64,000 nt of DNA from Paenibacillus sp. USDA918EY (GTDB taxonomy: Bacteria; Bacillota; Bacilli; Paenibacillales; Paenibacillaceae). The position numbers were made by a program, and so were the translations under genes. The notes beneath the pieces were generated by a model. That model ran no database searches. It was not told where the DNA came from and worked only from the letters and a program-made list of their open reading frames with translations. The stretch is from contig NZ_WTWY01000012.1 of the NCBI RefSeq assembly GCF_009870825.1, positions 118,554-182,553 of the forward strand, read 5' to 3'. Of the stretch, positions 9,028-17,779 are shown piece by piece; the first letter of the stretch is position 1, and each line of letters starts with the position of its first letter.

Positions 9028-9056
9028 TTGACACAAACGTTCTGCCTCGATATGAT
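9028..9056 (+). promoter_or_regulatory. Sigma-A promoter for the MFS exporter
   Basis: TTGACA (9028-9033), a 17-base spacer and TATGAT (9051-9056): a full -35 and a one-mismatch -10 at ideal spacing. The start codon chosen for the exporter gene (9185) is about 120 bases downstream, leaving a moderate leader with no recognised structure. Confidence 0.75.
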
Positions 9057-9184
9057 GTATTTGTAATGACTATATGGTTTTTATAAAAACCCATAGGTCA
9101 TTCCAGGTCGGATTCGGCTTGCTTAAAGGGGAAAGAGGTTGGATCCGGTCGATTATTTACTTTTTAAGAAAGCAGGGAGAACGT

Positions 9185-10666
9185 ATGTCAAATCATCTCG
9201 CAGCGCAGACCCTTCGCGAACAGGAGAGCTTTTCGATGAAGAAGATCGTTGCCTCGCTTCTCGCCGTAGTTATCGGCACCTTCATGGTCATATTGGACAG
9301 CACGGTCGTAAATATCGCCATTCCCACGCTGGTCGATTATTTCGACAGTTCGCTGCGGATTCTTCAATGGTCCGTGACCGCCTACACGTTATCCTTGTCC
9401 GCCGTCATTCCCCTGGCCGGCTGGATGTCGGATAAATTGGGAGCGAAACGGGTATTTCTCGTCTCCATCGGCCTGTTTACCGCCGGTTCGGTCCTGTGTG
9501 CTATTGCCCATACCCCGCAGCAGCTCATATTTTTCCGGATTCTGCAGGGCCTTGGGGGCGGCATGGTGTCCCCCATCGGGATGGCCATGGTTTACCGTAT
9601 CGCCCCGCCGGAAAAAAGGGGATCGATTATCGGAATGTTCGGCATTCCGATGCTGCTTGCTCCGGCTCTCGGTCCCGTTCTATCGGGATGGCTGGTCGAA
9701 TACGCAAGCTGGCAATGGATCTTTTTGATCAATCTGCCGGTCGGGATCGTCGGAATCGTCATCGGGAACAAATTCCTGCCTTCTTTTCCGAAGCATGAAG
9801 CACCCGCCCTGGATATCGCGGGCATGATACTGGGTCCATTCGCTTTTGCTTTGATCACGTTCGGCATCAGCGAAGGAAGCGTAAGCTGGACCTCGACCCG
9901 AACTTTGTCCGGCCTGATCATCGGCGGAGCCGCCTTGGCATGTTTTATCATTTCGTGCCTGATGAAAAAGCAGCCCTTGCTGGAGCTGAGAGTGTTCAAA
10001 TCGTCGGATTTCACCCGCGGCATCGCGGCATCATGGATCATGCAAACGGCTTTGTTCGGTACGGTGCTGCTTTTTCCGCTCCTGCTCCAGCAGGTTAAAC
10101 ATTACTCGCCGCTCGCCACCGGACTCATTCTATTGCCGCAGGCTGCCGGTTCGATGATTTTCATGCCTTTGGCCGGGCGGATGTTCGACAAAGTCGGAGC
10201 TCGTCCGCCGCTCATTGCCGGAATGATCTTGATTTCGTCGGGATTGTTTGCGATGTCGTTCCTGCGTCCCGATACTCCGCTGGCGTATATGATGGCAACC
10301 TTGTTTTTCCTCGGCTCCGGCATGGGATTGTCCATGATGTCGTTAAACACGCATGTGCTTAATGCCACGCCGCCTCATTTGGTCAGCCGGGTCACGCCGC
10401 TTACGAGCGCATCGCAGCAGGTCGTCACTTCGCTTGCCATCGCGGGTTTTACCGGTTATTTGTCCTCCCGCATGACGGCGAACTTGAATCAGATATCCGT
10501 AGAAAAAAGCCCATTGGAAGCAGGCATAACCTCCTTCGCGGAAACCTTTTTTGCGGCTGCATGCATCGCATGCGCGGGGCTTTTGCTCAGCTTCTTCATC
10601 CGCAAGCCCAAGCTTGCCAAGACGGAAATGGCAGGCTCCGTCCTGACCGACGACGCAGAACTCTAA
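9185..10666 (+). CDS. DHA2-family (EmrB/QacA) multidrug exporter, MFS
   Basis: A 493-residue major facilitator protein with about 14 membrane helices. Visible hallmarks are the first helix motif FMVILDSTVVNIAIPTL (motif D1 of the 14-TM DHA2 exporters), GWMSDKLGAKRVF (motif A) and GWLVEYASWQWIFLINLPVG (motif C region). It should expel hydrophobic or cationic compounds by proton antiport. I chose ATG 9185, which has AGGGAG five bases upstream, rather than the in-frame ATG 9074, which lacks a good ribosome site. A sigma-A promoter lies at 9028-9056. Downstream are a DUF1648 gene and a TetR regulator on the same strand; the TetR protein is a candidate controller. The substrate cannot be read from the sequence. 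Confidence 0.92.
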   Translation: MSNHLAAQTLREQESFSMKKIVASLLAVVIGTFMVILDSTVVNIAIPTLVDYFDSSLRILQWSVTAYTLSLSAVIPLAGWMSDKLGAKRVFLVSIGLFTAGSVLCAIAHTPQQLIFFRILQGLGGGMVSPIGMAMVYRIAPPEKRGSIIGMFGIPMLLAPALGPVLSGWLVEYASWQWIFLINLPVGIVGIVIGNKFLPSFPKHEAPALDIAGMILGPFAFALITFGISEGSVSWTSTRTLSGLIIGGAALACFIISCLMKKQPLLELRVFKSSDFTRGIAASWIMQTALFGTVLLFPLLLQQVKHYSPLATGLILLPQAAGSMIFMPLAGRMFDKVGARPPLIAGMILISSGLFAMSFLRPDTPLAYMMATLFFLGSGMGLSMMSLNTHVLNATPPHLVSRVTPLTSASQQVVTSLAIAGFTGYLSSRMTANLNQISVEKSPLEAGITSFAETFFAAACIACAGLLLSFFIRKPKLAKTEMAGSVLTDDAEL

Positions 10667-10768
10667 AGCATCCATCCCAATGCCGTAAGTCCGGCTTCAC
10701 CTTGGATTGCAATATTGCAATGGCCTTATCGTTTACCGGGCAGCATCAATTATCAGGAGGAAAATATC

Positions 10769-11044
10769 ATGAGCCCGCTTTTGGATTTCAAAACATTGAC
10801 CGTGATCGTCATTCTAGCTTTTTTATTGTCCATTGCCGCAATGGGATTTTGTCCCCTTTATATCCCCATCCATTTTAGCGGAGGTCATGCGGATCGGTTC
10901 GTAAATAAATACCTCGGGCTGTTTCTGTTTCCGGTGCTGATGGCCGTTGCGCTCATTTTGCACAAATTCGAGTTTAAGACGGCTTGGGGAATCTATTTCT
11001 TGGCGCTGCTGCATCTGTATCTGCTTTACCACGCCGTATTTTAA
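10769..11044 (+). CDS. Small DUF1648-like membrane protein
   Basis: A 91-residue protein with three likely membrane helices. After the first helix it carries P-x-Y-I-P-I-H-F-S-G-G-H-A-D-R-F, the conserved P-x-H-(F/Y)-x3-G-x-(A/P)-D pattern of the DUF1648 domain that also forms part of SdpI-type immunity proteins. ATG 10769 has AGGAGG eight bases upstream; a longer frame from 10715 lacks such a site. The gene lies 102 bases after the exporter and 171 bases before the TetR gene. Its function is unknown; the domain is found both alone and in SdpI-like proteins. Confidence 0.75.
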   Translation: MSPLLDFKTLTVIVILAFLLSIAAMGFCPLYIPIHFSGGHADRFVNKYLGLFLFPVLMAVALILHKFEFKTAWGIYFLALLHLYLLYHAVF

Positions 11045-11215
11045 AGATCAGGTTCCCGGCCTCCCTGCCTGGATGTGACGCAAAGATTGTGGATGGCATG
11101 GGCAAAAAGCGGTAAGATAGATCCGATTTGGTTCATAACAGAGCGATGACGGAGCTGCCGTTGGGAGCATAAAGATACCGTCATCATGTTTGACGTCACG
11201 AAGGAGGCGGCATGG

Positions 11216-12091
11216 ATGAGCGTTTTAAAGGAAAAAATTTTGCAGTCGGCGATCCGGCTTTTTGCCGAAAAGGGATATCAGGCGACTTCCATACAGGATA
11301 TCGCGGATGATTGCAGCATCGCCAAGGGTTCCCTGTACAAACATTTCAGCTCCAAGGAAGAGCTGTACATCAGCATTCTGGAGAAACGTCAAGAGGACAT
11401 GGTCGACGCGGTGGATCGAATCCGAATCATGCAGTTGCCCAAAAGAGAAACCTACCTGGAGGAAATCGCGTACCAGTTCGACTTTTACGTGAAACACGGC
11501 TACTACATATCCAGGGACCATAACGAACTTCCACCGGTCAACAACGATAAAATCGAAAGCGTTCTGACCCGAATGAGAAGAAGCATGTTTCTTTATTATC
11601 AAGACATGCTGATCAGGCACTATGGGCCTGCGATCGATAAATGGAAATGGGATGCCACCGCGCTGCTAAGCGGGTTAATCCGGGAATATACGTTTCACCT
11701 GCTGTTTGAGGGCAAGCCGATCGGCAAAAAAGAGCTGGCCTTGTTCATCGCTGAACGGATGGACGATCTTGTGGAGGGATTGGCAAAAAGATCCGCGCCT
11801 TCTCTCCTTACGGACGAGCTTATGACGGAGTATTCCCGGATCGACCTGAAAAACGTGTTGGATTCAAGGCAAGGGAGAAAAGACGAACTGATCGAGAGAA
11901 TTTCTTCCATTATTCCGGATATCGCCGTACCGAACCAGAGAAAAAAGGAATTGGCGGAAGTTGCGGCCATGCTTCGGGAAGAATCCGCAAAAGATCATCC
12001 AAGGACGTTTCTGCTGCGGGCGTTGATTCGGGATCTGGAATCTGAAAGCGAGCTTGCTTTTTACGCGAATCAGCTGCATCCCTTTATCTGA
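11216..12091 (+). CDS. TetR/AcrR-family transcriptional regulator
   Basis: A 291-residue regulator. The N-terminal 60 residues form the TetR helix-turn-helix: AIRLFAEKGYQATSIQDIAD, then CSIAKGSLYKHFSSKEELY. The rest is a helical ligand-binding and dimerisation domain, about 100 residues longer than the usual TetR length of about 200. ATG 11216 is preceded by AAGGAGG at good distance; an in-frame ATG at 11186 would add ten residues. The neighbouring DHA2 exporter (9185) is a plausible target, because many TetR repressors control adjacent exporters. No inverted-repeat operator was recognised. Confidence 0.88.
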   Translation: MSVLKEKILQSAIRLFAEKGYQATSIQDIADDCSIAKGSLYKHFSSKEELYISILEKRQEDMVDAVDRIRIMQLPKRETYLEEIAYQFDFYVKHGYYISRDHNELPPVNNDKIESVLTRMRRSMFLYYQDMLIRHYGPAIDKWKWDATALLSGLIREYTFHLLFEGKPIGKKELALFIAERMDDLVEGLAKRSAPSLLTDELMTEYSRIDLKNVLDSRQGRKDELIERISSIIPDIAVPNQRKKELAEVAAMLREESAKDHPRTFLLRALIRDLESESELAFYANQLHPFI

Positions 12092-12138
12092 GTTAACCCG
12101 ACAACGACAAATGAAACGCAAAATATAACAACTCTTGA

Positions 12139-12165
12139 AACCTTTTCATTTTCAACCACGTCTAA
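12139..12165 (+). promoter_or_regulatory. ECF sigma-factor promoter of the secreted protein gene
   Basis: TTGAAACCTTT overlaps the -35 and CGTCTAAT the -10. Counted as AACCTTT (12139-12145), 14 bases, GTCTAA (12160-12165), it has the same spacing as the promoters at 38058, 39212 and 40959. The form TGAAAC-N16-17-CGTC is typical of ECF sigma factors of the SigM/SigX/SigW type. It lies 53 bases before the ATG at 12218. Confidence 0.7.
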
Positions 12166-12217
12166 TTCATGGAATGCCTAAACAACATTGTTATCAGACA
12201 TAGGAGGGAAACGATTT

Positions 12218-13246
12218 ATGAAAAAATGGAAAAACATCGCCTTATCTGCCGCCGCCCTTTCGCTGCTGCTGTCCGCCGCGCCAATCTATGCGGCACCTCA
12301 ATCCATGCCTGCTTCAACTCAAGTTGAACAATCATCGACCGTCAACCTGGATCCTGCAATTAAGGAGCAATTGACGAAAGTTCTGAATAAGCTCGCAGCG
12401 GGCGCCAAAATTGAATTTACAAGCGTCGATACGGATGCGGAAGGACAGCCCCTGTTTGTCAACGGAAACCTCAGCGGCCCGATAAACGCGGAGATTATTC
12501 AGCAGTACAATCCGGCAAAAAAACGCGTGGAATCGACTAGCATTATTTACAAATCCTCGAATACGAATGCCATATTGGGTGCGGCATTCTCCAATAAAGC
12601 GGCTGCTTTCCTGAAAACCTTCGATGCCGATCACAAGTTTAAGACGGAAGCCATTTGGCGCGTATACTCCCCTTATCAGGACAACGCTCCCCGGAACTAC
12701 TGGGTCCTCTGGGGAAACAAACAAAGCTTGTACATCGATCTGGATAAAAACGGCGAAATAACGGCCAGCATCATGTATTCTTTGACGTCAATGAAAGCGG
12801 AGCTCAACAACAAAGCAAACCGCTCCCTCAAGTCGCTTGGAATCGGCACCGTCAAGCCGTTTGATTATGCGGTTCGGCAAAAACAAGCGGACAAGGATTT
12901 TGTATGGAATTACCGGGACGATGAAGCCAACAATCGGGTGGTCATCGGAGTCAAGACCGGAAAGGTGTGGGAGGTTGAAAATCTGTACGGACAGGATTGG
13001 GCCAACGACCAGGACTACGCCAAATCGTTCGCCAAGCCGGTGCTCAGCAAAAATCAGGCCCTTGCCGCCGTCAAATCCAAGGTCAAATCGATCTTCGGGA
13101 TTCAAATGAACGGATATACCGTGAAGATAAACAAAAATGAATATACGTTCACTAAAAAAGGCGCAACCACCATTATCGGAAAAATCAATAAAAAAGGAAA
13201 ATTCTATTCCCTTCAAGCCTTGCCGGCAAACGGAATCCGGAATTAA
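12218..13246 (+). CDS. Secreted protein of unknown function, ECF-controlled
   Basis: A 342-residue exported protein. The signal peptide MKKWKNIALSAAALSLLLSA ends at a likely AYA-like cleavage site near residue 26 (PIYA/AP). The mature part has no family that I recognise with certainty. It shows LNKLAAGAKIEFTSVDTD near the start and, near the end, a unit LSKNQALAAVKSKVKSIFGI followed by beta-rich sequence, resembling PepSY-type repeats. The start ATG has AGGAGGG seven bases upstream. An ECF-type promoter (12139-12165) of the same form as those of the sigma genes near 38-41 kb suggests a role in the envelope stress response. A bidirectional terminator follows. Confidence 0.8.
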   Translation: MKKWKNIALSAAALSLLLSAAPIYAAPQSMPASTQVEQSSTVNLDPAIKEQLTKVLNKLAAGAKIEFTSVDTDAEGQPLFVNGNLSGPINAEIIQQYNPAKKRVESTSIIYKSSNTNAILGAAFSNKAAAFLKTFDADHKFKTEAIWRVYSPYQDNAPRNYWVLWGNKQSLYIDLDKNGEITASIMYSLTSMKAELNNKANRSLKSLGIGTVKPFDYAVRQKQADKDFVWNYRDDEANNRVVIGVKTGKVWEVENLYGQDWANDQDYAKSFAKPVLSKNQALAAVKSKVKSIFGIQMNGYTVKINKNEYTFTKKGATTIIGKINKKGKFYSLQALPANGIRN

Positions 13247-13311
13247 TCCCCGTGTGGACACATTGCCCGTCGGGGGTCCCTTGCCGGGCGGAATCGATTG
13301 GATAAGCATGA

Positions 13312-13347
13312 AAAAAAGCGTTCTCGTTACGAGAAACGCTTTTTTTT
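13312..13347. terminator. Bidirectional terminator
   Basis: The stem AGCGTT-CTCG/CGAGAAACGCT (one bulge) is flanked by A runs on the left and T runs on the right, so it can end transcription from both sides. It lies 65 bases after the secreted protein gene (plus) and about 107 bases after the GNAT gene (minus). Confidence 0.85.
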
Positions 13348-13454
13348 CGCCGTATTACGAAGATATTCAGTTTCTTCTTATTTGTTGGCAGGCTTGTTAA
13401 TTGAAGAACGATCGCCTTGTATCTATCAAGCATTCAAGTACCAGAATATGAAGC

Positions 13455-13886
13455 TTACCGCCGGCTCCAGGACATGACGAATTCTGCATGCCCCGTGTCC
13501 TCGTCGGCGGCTTCCTCCATGACGGTAAAGCCATGGCGGCAATAAAAGCGGTAGGCGTTATCGTTGTCTTTGTATACCTTAAGCTTCAGTTCTTCGCTCC
13601 GTTCCTTCACGAATTGAAGGAGAGCCCGGCCGTATCCTTTGCCCTGATGGTCAGGGTGTACGAATAAAGCGGCCAAGTAATCCTGAACCGTCGAAATGAA
13701 GCCAACGGGTTGGCCCATCTCTTCCAACACATAGGTTTCGGCCATAGGCAAATACACGTTTCGCATGTCCTGCTGCTTGGCCTCCCAGTAGCCGGGTTCA
13801 ATAAAATGGTGGGCCTCCTTGGAGGCGGCCAGCCATATGCCGATCACGGCATCCATATCTTTATCGTCCATCGTTCGGATCTTCAT
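13455..13886 (-). CDS. GNAT-family N-acetyltransferase
   Basis: A 143-residue protein of the GNAT fold. It has the acetyl-CoA binding signature in motif A, LFVHPDHQGKGYGRALL, where the Q-G-K-G-Y-G loop holds the pyrophosphate, and a C-terminal YRFYCRHGFTVMEE typical of the family's last strands. It resembles the YjaB-type group. It acts in the cytoplasm; the acceptor is unknown. ATG 13886 has GAGG ten bases upstream. It stands alone, downstream of the sigma/anti-sigma pair by 58 bases on the same strand, so read-through from that unit is possible. Confidence 0.85.
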   Translation of the reverse strand: MKIRTMDDKDMDAVIGIWLAASKEAHHFIEPGYWEAKQQDMRNVYLPMAETYVLEEMGQPVGFISTVQDYLAALFVHPDHQGKGYGRALLQFVKERSEELKLKVYKDNDNAYRFYCRHGFTVMEEAADEDTGHAEFVMSWSRR

Positions 13887-13944
13887 GTGTCACTAACCTC
13901 GTATTCTACTTAGTATCCCCGCTTGTCTCGTTTCATGTTCGAAA

Positions 13945-15381
13945 CTAACGGATGCGCTGCTCCTTTTCCTCATGCATTTCAAGGACGTTCCCCCAATATT
14001 TTACGATTTCGAATGTAAAGGGGCCAGGGTATTTTTGGTAATTTGGAATGGAGAGATATGTCCCTTCGGCGGCTTGATACTCCTGAACGAAAGGATGAGG
14101 CTGGCCGTCAGCATCCGTAAAGGTATCCTTCAGTTCGAAATATCCGTCCTGAACCGGTTGCTGCGAACCATACATCAAGCGAAGGGCCAGTTTTTGATCC
14201 GAACTTTTCTCCGGTTCTTGCTTTAAGGAGATTTGCGAATCCGGCGTCTGCACTAAAGCGCCTTGCTTCGGATCGATGGCAATCTCCACTTCATGATCGG
14301 GTTCGAAACTCGCATGATAAAATTTCAGCCAGAGCTCCCTGTGCTCCGAGTAAAAACTGCTGGTCAGATAAACGGCTCCGCCTTCAGGCGTCACCAGCGT
14401 TCGATCAAATCTTAACATCGTATCATAATTCTGCCGATGCTTCGCCTGCTTTTCCTCTGAAGCAAGGTTCAGTGTGGCTTCGATCTTTTCCAATTTCTTG
14501 CCGTTGCTGCTTTTCAAGTCGAACTCCAGGTCCGTTCTCAAAGGACTTTGAATCATTTTGGTAAAAGTAATCTGTTGTCCGCTCTGCGAAATATCCACAT
14601 GAATCGGGTGCTCTTCAATATCCCTTGCGTGCGGGCCGTTTTGTATCGTAACGGGTATAATGAGGCTTTCCGTTTTTATGCTGACATTGCTTCCTTTAGG
14701 TTTTAACTGGGACCATGTCGTTTGGATCTGCAATTTTTCCGGCATCTGCCCGCTCTCTTTAAAATCAAATATCATGATCCCTTTTGTCAGCGGCTGATCC
14801 TTGGGCAGCTTGGCGTAGGTGGCCCATGTGAACGAACCCTCAAGCGGCCGCCCCTGCCCATCCAGCAGCTGCGGAGGATGGTTGTAGCTTAGTCGCAAAG
14901 GAAGAGATTCATTGCCGTTCTCCGTCGTGTAAAACAGGATGATTCTTCTGCTGTCCGAAACCATCCCCTCAATATTGAGTGTATAACCTCCCGTAGAGAC
15001 GGATTGATTCAGCTTGTGATACAATCCGTGTTCGGCGGCTTGCTTCAGCATGACAAGAAAATTATCGGATTTGTCGAACATCTTCTCGACATAAGCAGGG
15101 ATCTGTACGTTCGTCTGCGATTCCCCTGCCGCCGGAACCGGGTACAGCTTATAGCCGGCAGCCGCGCCCGCCCCACCGACCAGCAGGACAGCCAGGACCG
15201 CGGAGGCAACGCGGACCCGCTTCGCAGTCCGGAATCGGGACATTGGACCCGTTTGTTCTGCCGCCGCCCGCCGGATTCCTTTTCGCAGCGCTTCGTCCAG
15301 CATGCGATCCGACGCCATGCCTACCGCCTGCCGTACCTCCTGTCCGCCCATCTCGATCATCCAGTCCTCATGATTGGTCAT
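13945..15381 (-). CDS. DUF4179-type transmembrane anti-sigma-like protein (first pair)
   Basis: A 478-residue single-pass membrane protein. About 65 residues of cytoplasmic sequence precede a helix (VASAVLAVLLVGGAGAAAGY), and the remainder is an extracellular beta-rich region. This is the layout of DUF4179 proteins, which are encoded behind ECF sigma genes and are thought to hold the sigma factor at the membrane. ATG 15381 overlaps the sigma gene end by 14 bases, and its GGAGGTG ribosome site lies inside that gene, so translation is likely coupled. A longer in-frame start at 15483 lies within the sigma gene and is unlikely. The signal that would release the sigma factor is unknown. Confidence 0.82.
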   Translation of the reverse strand: MTNHEDWMIEMGGQEVRQAVGMASDRMLDEALRKGIRRAAAEQTGPMSRFRTAKRVRVASAVLAVLLVGGAGAAAGYKLYPVPAAGESQTNVQIPAYVEKMFDKSDNFLVMLKQAAEHGLYHKLNQSVSTGGYTLNIEGMVSDSRRIILFYTTENGNESLPLRLSYNHPPQLLDGQGRPLEGSFTWATYAKLPKDQPLTKGIMIFDFKESGQMPEKLQIQTTWSQLKPKGSNVSIKTESLIIPVTIQNGPHARDIEEHPIHVDISQSGQQITFTKMIQSPLRTDLEFDLKSSNGKKLEKIEATLNLASEEKQAKHRQNYDTMLRFDRTLVTPEGGAVYLTSSFYSEHRELWLKFYHASFEPDHEVEIAIDPKQGALVQTPDSQISLKQEPEKSSDQKLALRLMYGSQQPVQDGYFELKDTFTDADGQPHPFVQEYQAAEGTYLSIPNYQKYPGPFTFEIVKYWGNVLEMHEEKEQRIR

Positions 15382-15901
15382 GCTGCAATTCACCTCCATA
15401 ATTGATTTTCCAGCGCAGTTGCTTGAGTCCTTGATGCAGCCACGTTTTGACGGTTCCCTCCGCCCTCCCGAGAATCTGCGCAATTTCCGGTACGGTCATA
15501 TCGTTGTAGTATCTGAGTATGATCACATTTTTGTACTTGGGCTTTAGGCGGTTCAGCGCCTTTTCCATATCGAGCTTTGCAACGCTAACCATTTCAGGGG
15601 TATACGTGCCGGATTGTTCCAGGACGATGCGCTGTCTGCGTTTTTGCCTCCTCAATTCTTCGATGCAGCAATGGATGACGATCCGGATCACCCAAGGCAG
15701 CATGGCGTCGGGGTCTTTTAACGTCCGGCATTTCGACCACCCCTTGTACGCGGCTTCCTGCAGCATATCCAGCGCATCCGCTTCGTTGTGCATATAGCTG
15801 AATGCAACGCCGTAGAGTTTTCGTTTGTGCAGCGACAGAAAGTTGAAGAAGGCTTCTTCATCTCCCCTGCAAGCAGCCACGGCCAGATTGTGTTCTTCCA
15901 T
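15368..15901 (-). CDS. ECF RNA polymerase sigma factor (first pair)
   Basis: A 177-residue sigma-70 family factor of the extracytoplasmic function group. Region 2 contains YMHNEADALDMLQEAAYKGW (-10 recognition and core binding); region 4 contains LKPKYKNVIILRYYNDMTVP followed by the helix-turn-helix IAQILGRAEGTVKTWLHQG (-35 recognition). ATG 15901 is preceded by GGGAGGGC. An ECF-like promoter (15950-15976) upstream suggests autoregulation. It overlaps the DUF4179 gene, its likely antagonist. It is related to, but less similar than, the two sigma factors at 37477 and 40350. Confidence 0.92.
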   Translation of the reverse strand: MEEHNLAVAACRGDEEAFFNFLSLHKRKLYGVAFSYMHNEADALDMLQEAAYKGWSKCRTLKDPDAMLPWVIRIVIHCCIEELRRQKRRQRIVLEQSGTYTPEMVSVAKLDMEKALNRLKPKYKNVIILRYYNDMTVPEIAQILGRAEGTVKTWLHQGLKQLRWKINYGGELQHDQS

Positions 15902-15949
15902 GATGCCCTCCCAATAATCAAGCTTTCAGCGAAATGCTGATCTGTCTTA

Positions 15950-15976
15950 TAGACGGCAAGCAAACCTCCAAACGTT
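15950..15976 (-). promoter_or_regulatory. ECF-type promoter upstream of the first sigma gene
   Basis: On the minus strand AACGTTT (15970-15976) is followed by 14 bases and then CGTCTA (15950-15955). Compared with the 38-41 kb promoters, the TCTA core is one base further away. The CGTC core is a classic ECF -10. It lies about 50 bases upstream of the start codon, consistent with autoregulation. Confidence 0.6.
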
Positions 15977-16016
15977 TTATTTTTTTGGACCCAAAACATT
16001 CGGCTTGAACTTCAAG

Positions 16017-16045
16017 AAAAAAAGGGGCGTCCCAAAAGACGCCCC
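16017..16045 (-). terminator. Terminator of the fructoselysine operon
   Basis: The minus-strand stem GGGGCGTC/GACGCCCC (loop TTTTGG) is followed by seven Ts. It lies about 100 bases past the stop of the GntR gene, the last gene of the frl unit. Confidence 0.85.
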
Positions 16046-16143
16046 CTGCCTGGTCTGGCCCAACTCATTCAATTCATACATCAAACTTCAACCCGGCCGG
16101 CTCCATCAAAACTTCATTGAAGCCGCATATTCCGTTTCGACCG

Positions 16144-16896
16144 TCAAAAGGGCTCGGCTCCATGCGCCTGCTTGGCCCGGTGAACCGTCAGGGTAACCCG
16201 ATTGGTTTCGCACATAAATGTGGAAAGATGCACGGGCTCGTCATGGGCGTCAAATGCGACCTTCAAAATCCGAAACAAATTCGCCCCGACATCGCATTCC
16301 AACAATTTTGCGGTATCCTTGGTCGCGCTGATGACATCGATCTCCTTATCATTGCTCACGATTTCCGTGCCGTAATCCGCCGCCAAAATTTTGTAGGTCG
16401 ATTCGTTCATGGCGATCTTTTTCTCAAGATCGGGAAACCGGGTAAGCGAATAATGCGCGATGTCGTAAAACAGCGGACGGTCATTGACATACATGAGCCG
16501 CTCCAATTCCAGCACGGGGCTTCCCGCCTCGATGCGAAGATACCCGGCGATCTCCTCCGTCGCCTCGATGACGTCGCTCTTTAAAATGCGGGAATTCGGA
16601 ATCATGCCGAGCTGATGGCTAAACTCCGAGAATCCGCTTACAGACAGCAGTTCGTTGTGAAACTTGTTGGAGGCCACAAACGTCCCCCGCCGCGGTATCC
16701 GGGTAAGTGCCCCTTCCCGGACCAGCTCCTCGATCGCTTTGCGGATCGTAATCCGGCTTACGTTATAAATATCGCAGAGTTCGGCTTCCGTGGGGATCTG
16801 CTCATCCGGCTTGTAACGTCCCTGCTGAATATCGTTTTTCAACATTTGCCTGATCTGCATGTACAGCGGCTGAGGCGTTGAAGGATTTAAATTCAT
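16144..16896 (-). CDS. frlR: GntR/HutC-family regulator, FrlR-like
   Basis: A 250-residue repressor-type regulator. The N-terminal winged helix-turn-helix (about 1-75) includes QPLYMQIRQMLKNDIQQGRY and LCDIYNVSRITIRKAIEELV, the standard GntR core. The C-terminal UTRA domain (about 90-245) binds an effector, probably a sugar-amine phosphate. Its place at the end of a fructoselysine operon matches frlR of E. coli. I chose ATG 16896 (AAGGA ten bases upstream); an in-frame TTG at 16920 lacks a site. The identical operator-like tract at 18876-18902 and 21161-21187 is the probable binding site (inference). Confidence 0.85.
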   Translation of the reverse strand: MNLNPSTPQPLYMQIRQMLKNDIQQGRYKPDEQIPTEAELCDIYNVSRITIRKAIEELVREGALTRIPRRGTFVASNKFHNELLSVSGFSEFSHQLGMIPNSRILKSDVIEATEEIAGYLRIEAGSPVLELERLMYVNDRPLFYDIAHYSLTRFPDLEKKIAMNESTYKILAADYGTEIVSNDKEIDVISATKDTAKLLECDVGANLFRILKVAFDAHDEPVHLSTFMCETNRVTLTVHRAKQAHGAEPF

Positions 16897-16967
16897 CGAA
16901 CATTCATCCTTATCCATCAATGATCGTATTCTTTATCCCTTTATTATACATTGATGGTTGCGTCCAG

Positions 16968-17750
16968 TCACCATGCGGCAAAATAGCTTATCGTTTTCGC
17001 GGCCCTTTGCGCGCCTTGCTCCAGGCAAGCTTCGACCGAAAACCCTTTCAACGCGCCGTAAATAAACCCGGCGATAAAAGAATCGCCCGCCCCCAGCGTG
17101 TCTACGACCTCAACCTCAACGATTCCGTGTTTATAAAACGTTTTGCCGTCATAGGCCAACGACCCGTTTTCTCCAAGGGTGGCGACAACCATTTTGGCCC
17201 CGCGGTCCTTGATCTTTTTCATTAAGCCGCGGATATAGCCGTCATCCTGCGTATAGGATAAAAACGGATAATCCACGTATGGCGTCAACGTCGTCAACAG
17301 TTCATGATCCAGCTTATCGGCAAAGTCGAAGGAGGTAAGCAGTCCCTTTTCCTTAAAATACGCAAAACAAGCGTCGGCATGTCCCCATATTGCAGAGTGC
17401 ACGAGATGAAACGACTCCGTAAAACGAAGATCCTCGGGACTTAAGGAGAATCCGGCCATCACGCCTTCCTCGTAATCTCCCAGCTTCCTTTCATTGCCTG
17501 CCATTTCGACAAAGGTAACCGCCGTTCTGCCCTCTTTTACCGAAACCCTGGAGGTATCCACGCCTTTTTCCTGAATGGCCTGAACCATGGTCCCGCCATG
17601 CCGGTCGGTACCGACCCAGCCGATATACGCCGTATCTGCGCCCAACTCGGCCAAATAGACGGCCACATTCACCGCATTCCCGCCAGGATAAGCTTTTCCG
17701 GTCGATTGATAGACATCCATGCAATTGTCTCCGACGGTAACGATTCGCAT
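16968..17750 (-). CDS. frlD: Fructoselysine 6-kinase, PfkB family
   Basis: A 260-residue carbohydrate kinase. N-terminal MRIVTVGDNCMDVY and GGNAVNVAVYLAELG form the sugar site, and the C-terminal PfkB signature DTLGAGDSFIAGFIYG holds the catalytic aspartate in GAGD. Length and sequence style match FrlD of E. coli and Bacillus, which phosphorylates fructoselysine at O-6 using ATP. It follows the deglycase gene by 69 bases and precedes the GntR gene by 71 bases. Its product is cleaved by FrlB, encoded just upstream. Substrate assignment rests on operon context as well as sequence. Confidence 0.9.
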   Translation of the reverse strand: MRIVTVGDNCMDVYQSTGKAYPGGNAVNVAVYLAELGADTAYIGWVGTDRHGGTMVQAIQEKGVDTSRVSVKEGRTAVTFVEMAGNERKLGDYEEGVMAGFSLSPEDLRFTESFHLVHSAIWGHADACFAYFKEKGLLTSFDFADKLDHELLTTLTPYVDYPFLSYTQDDGYIRGLMKKIKDRGAKMVVATLGENGSLAYDGKTFYKHGIVEVEVVDTLGAGDSFIAGFIYGALKGFSVEACLEQGAQRAAKTISYFAAW

Positions 17751-17779
17751 TTTCCCCCACCTTCCCCGTGTTCAAGAAA

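Noticed and set aside
8544..9086. 180-codon plus-strand frame between the sugar operon and the MFS gene
   Set aside because: It lies antisense to the sda-like gene and across its terminator and the MFS promoter; no ribosome site and no recognisable protein.
15381..15483. Longer start for the first DUF4179 protein
   Set aside because: The extra 34 residues are encoded inside the sigma gene and the good ribosome site is at 15381.
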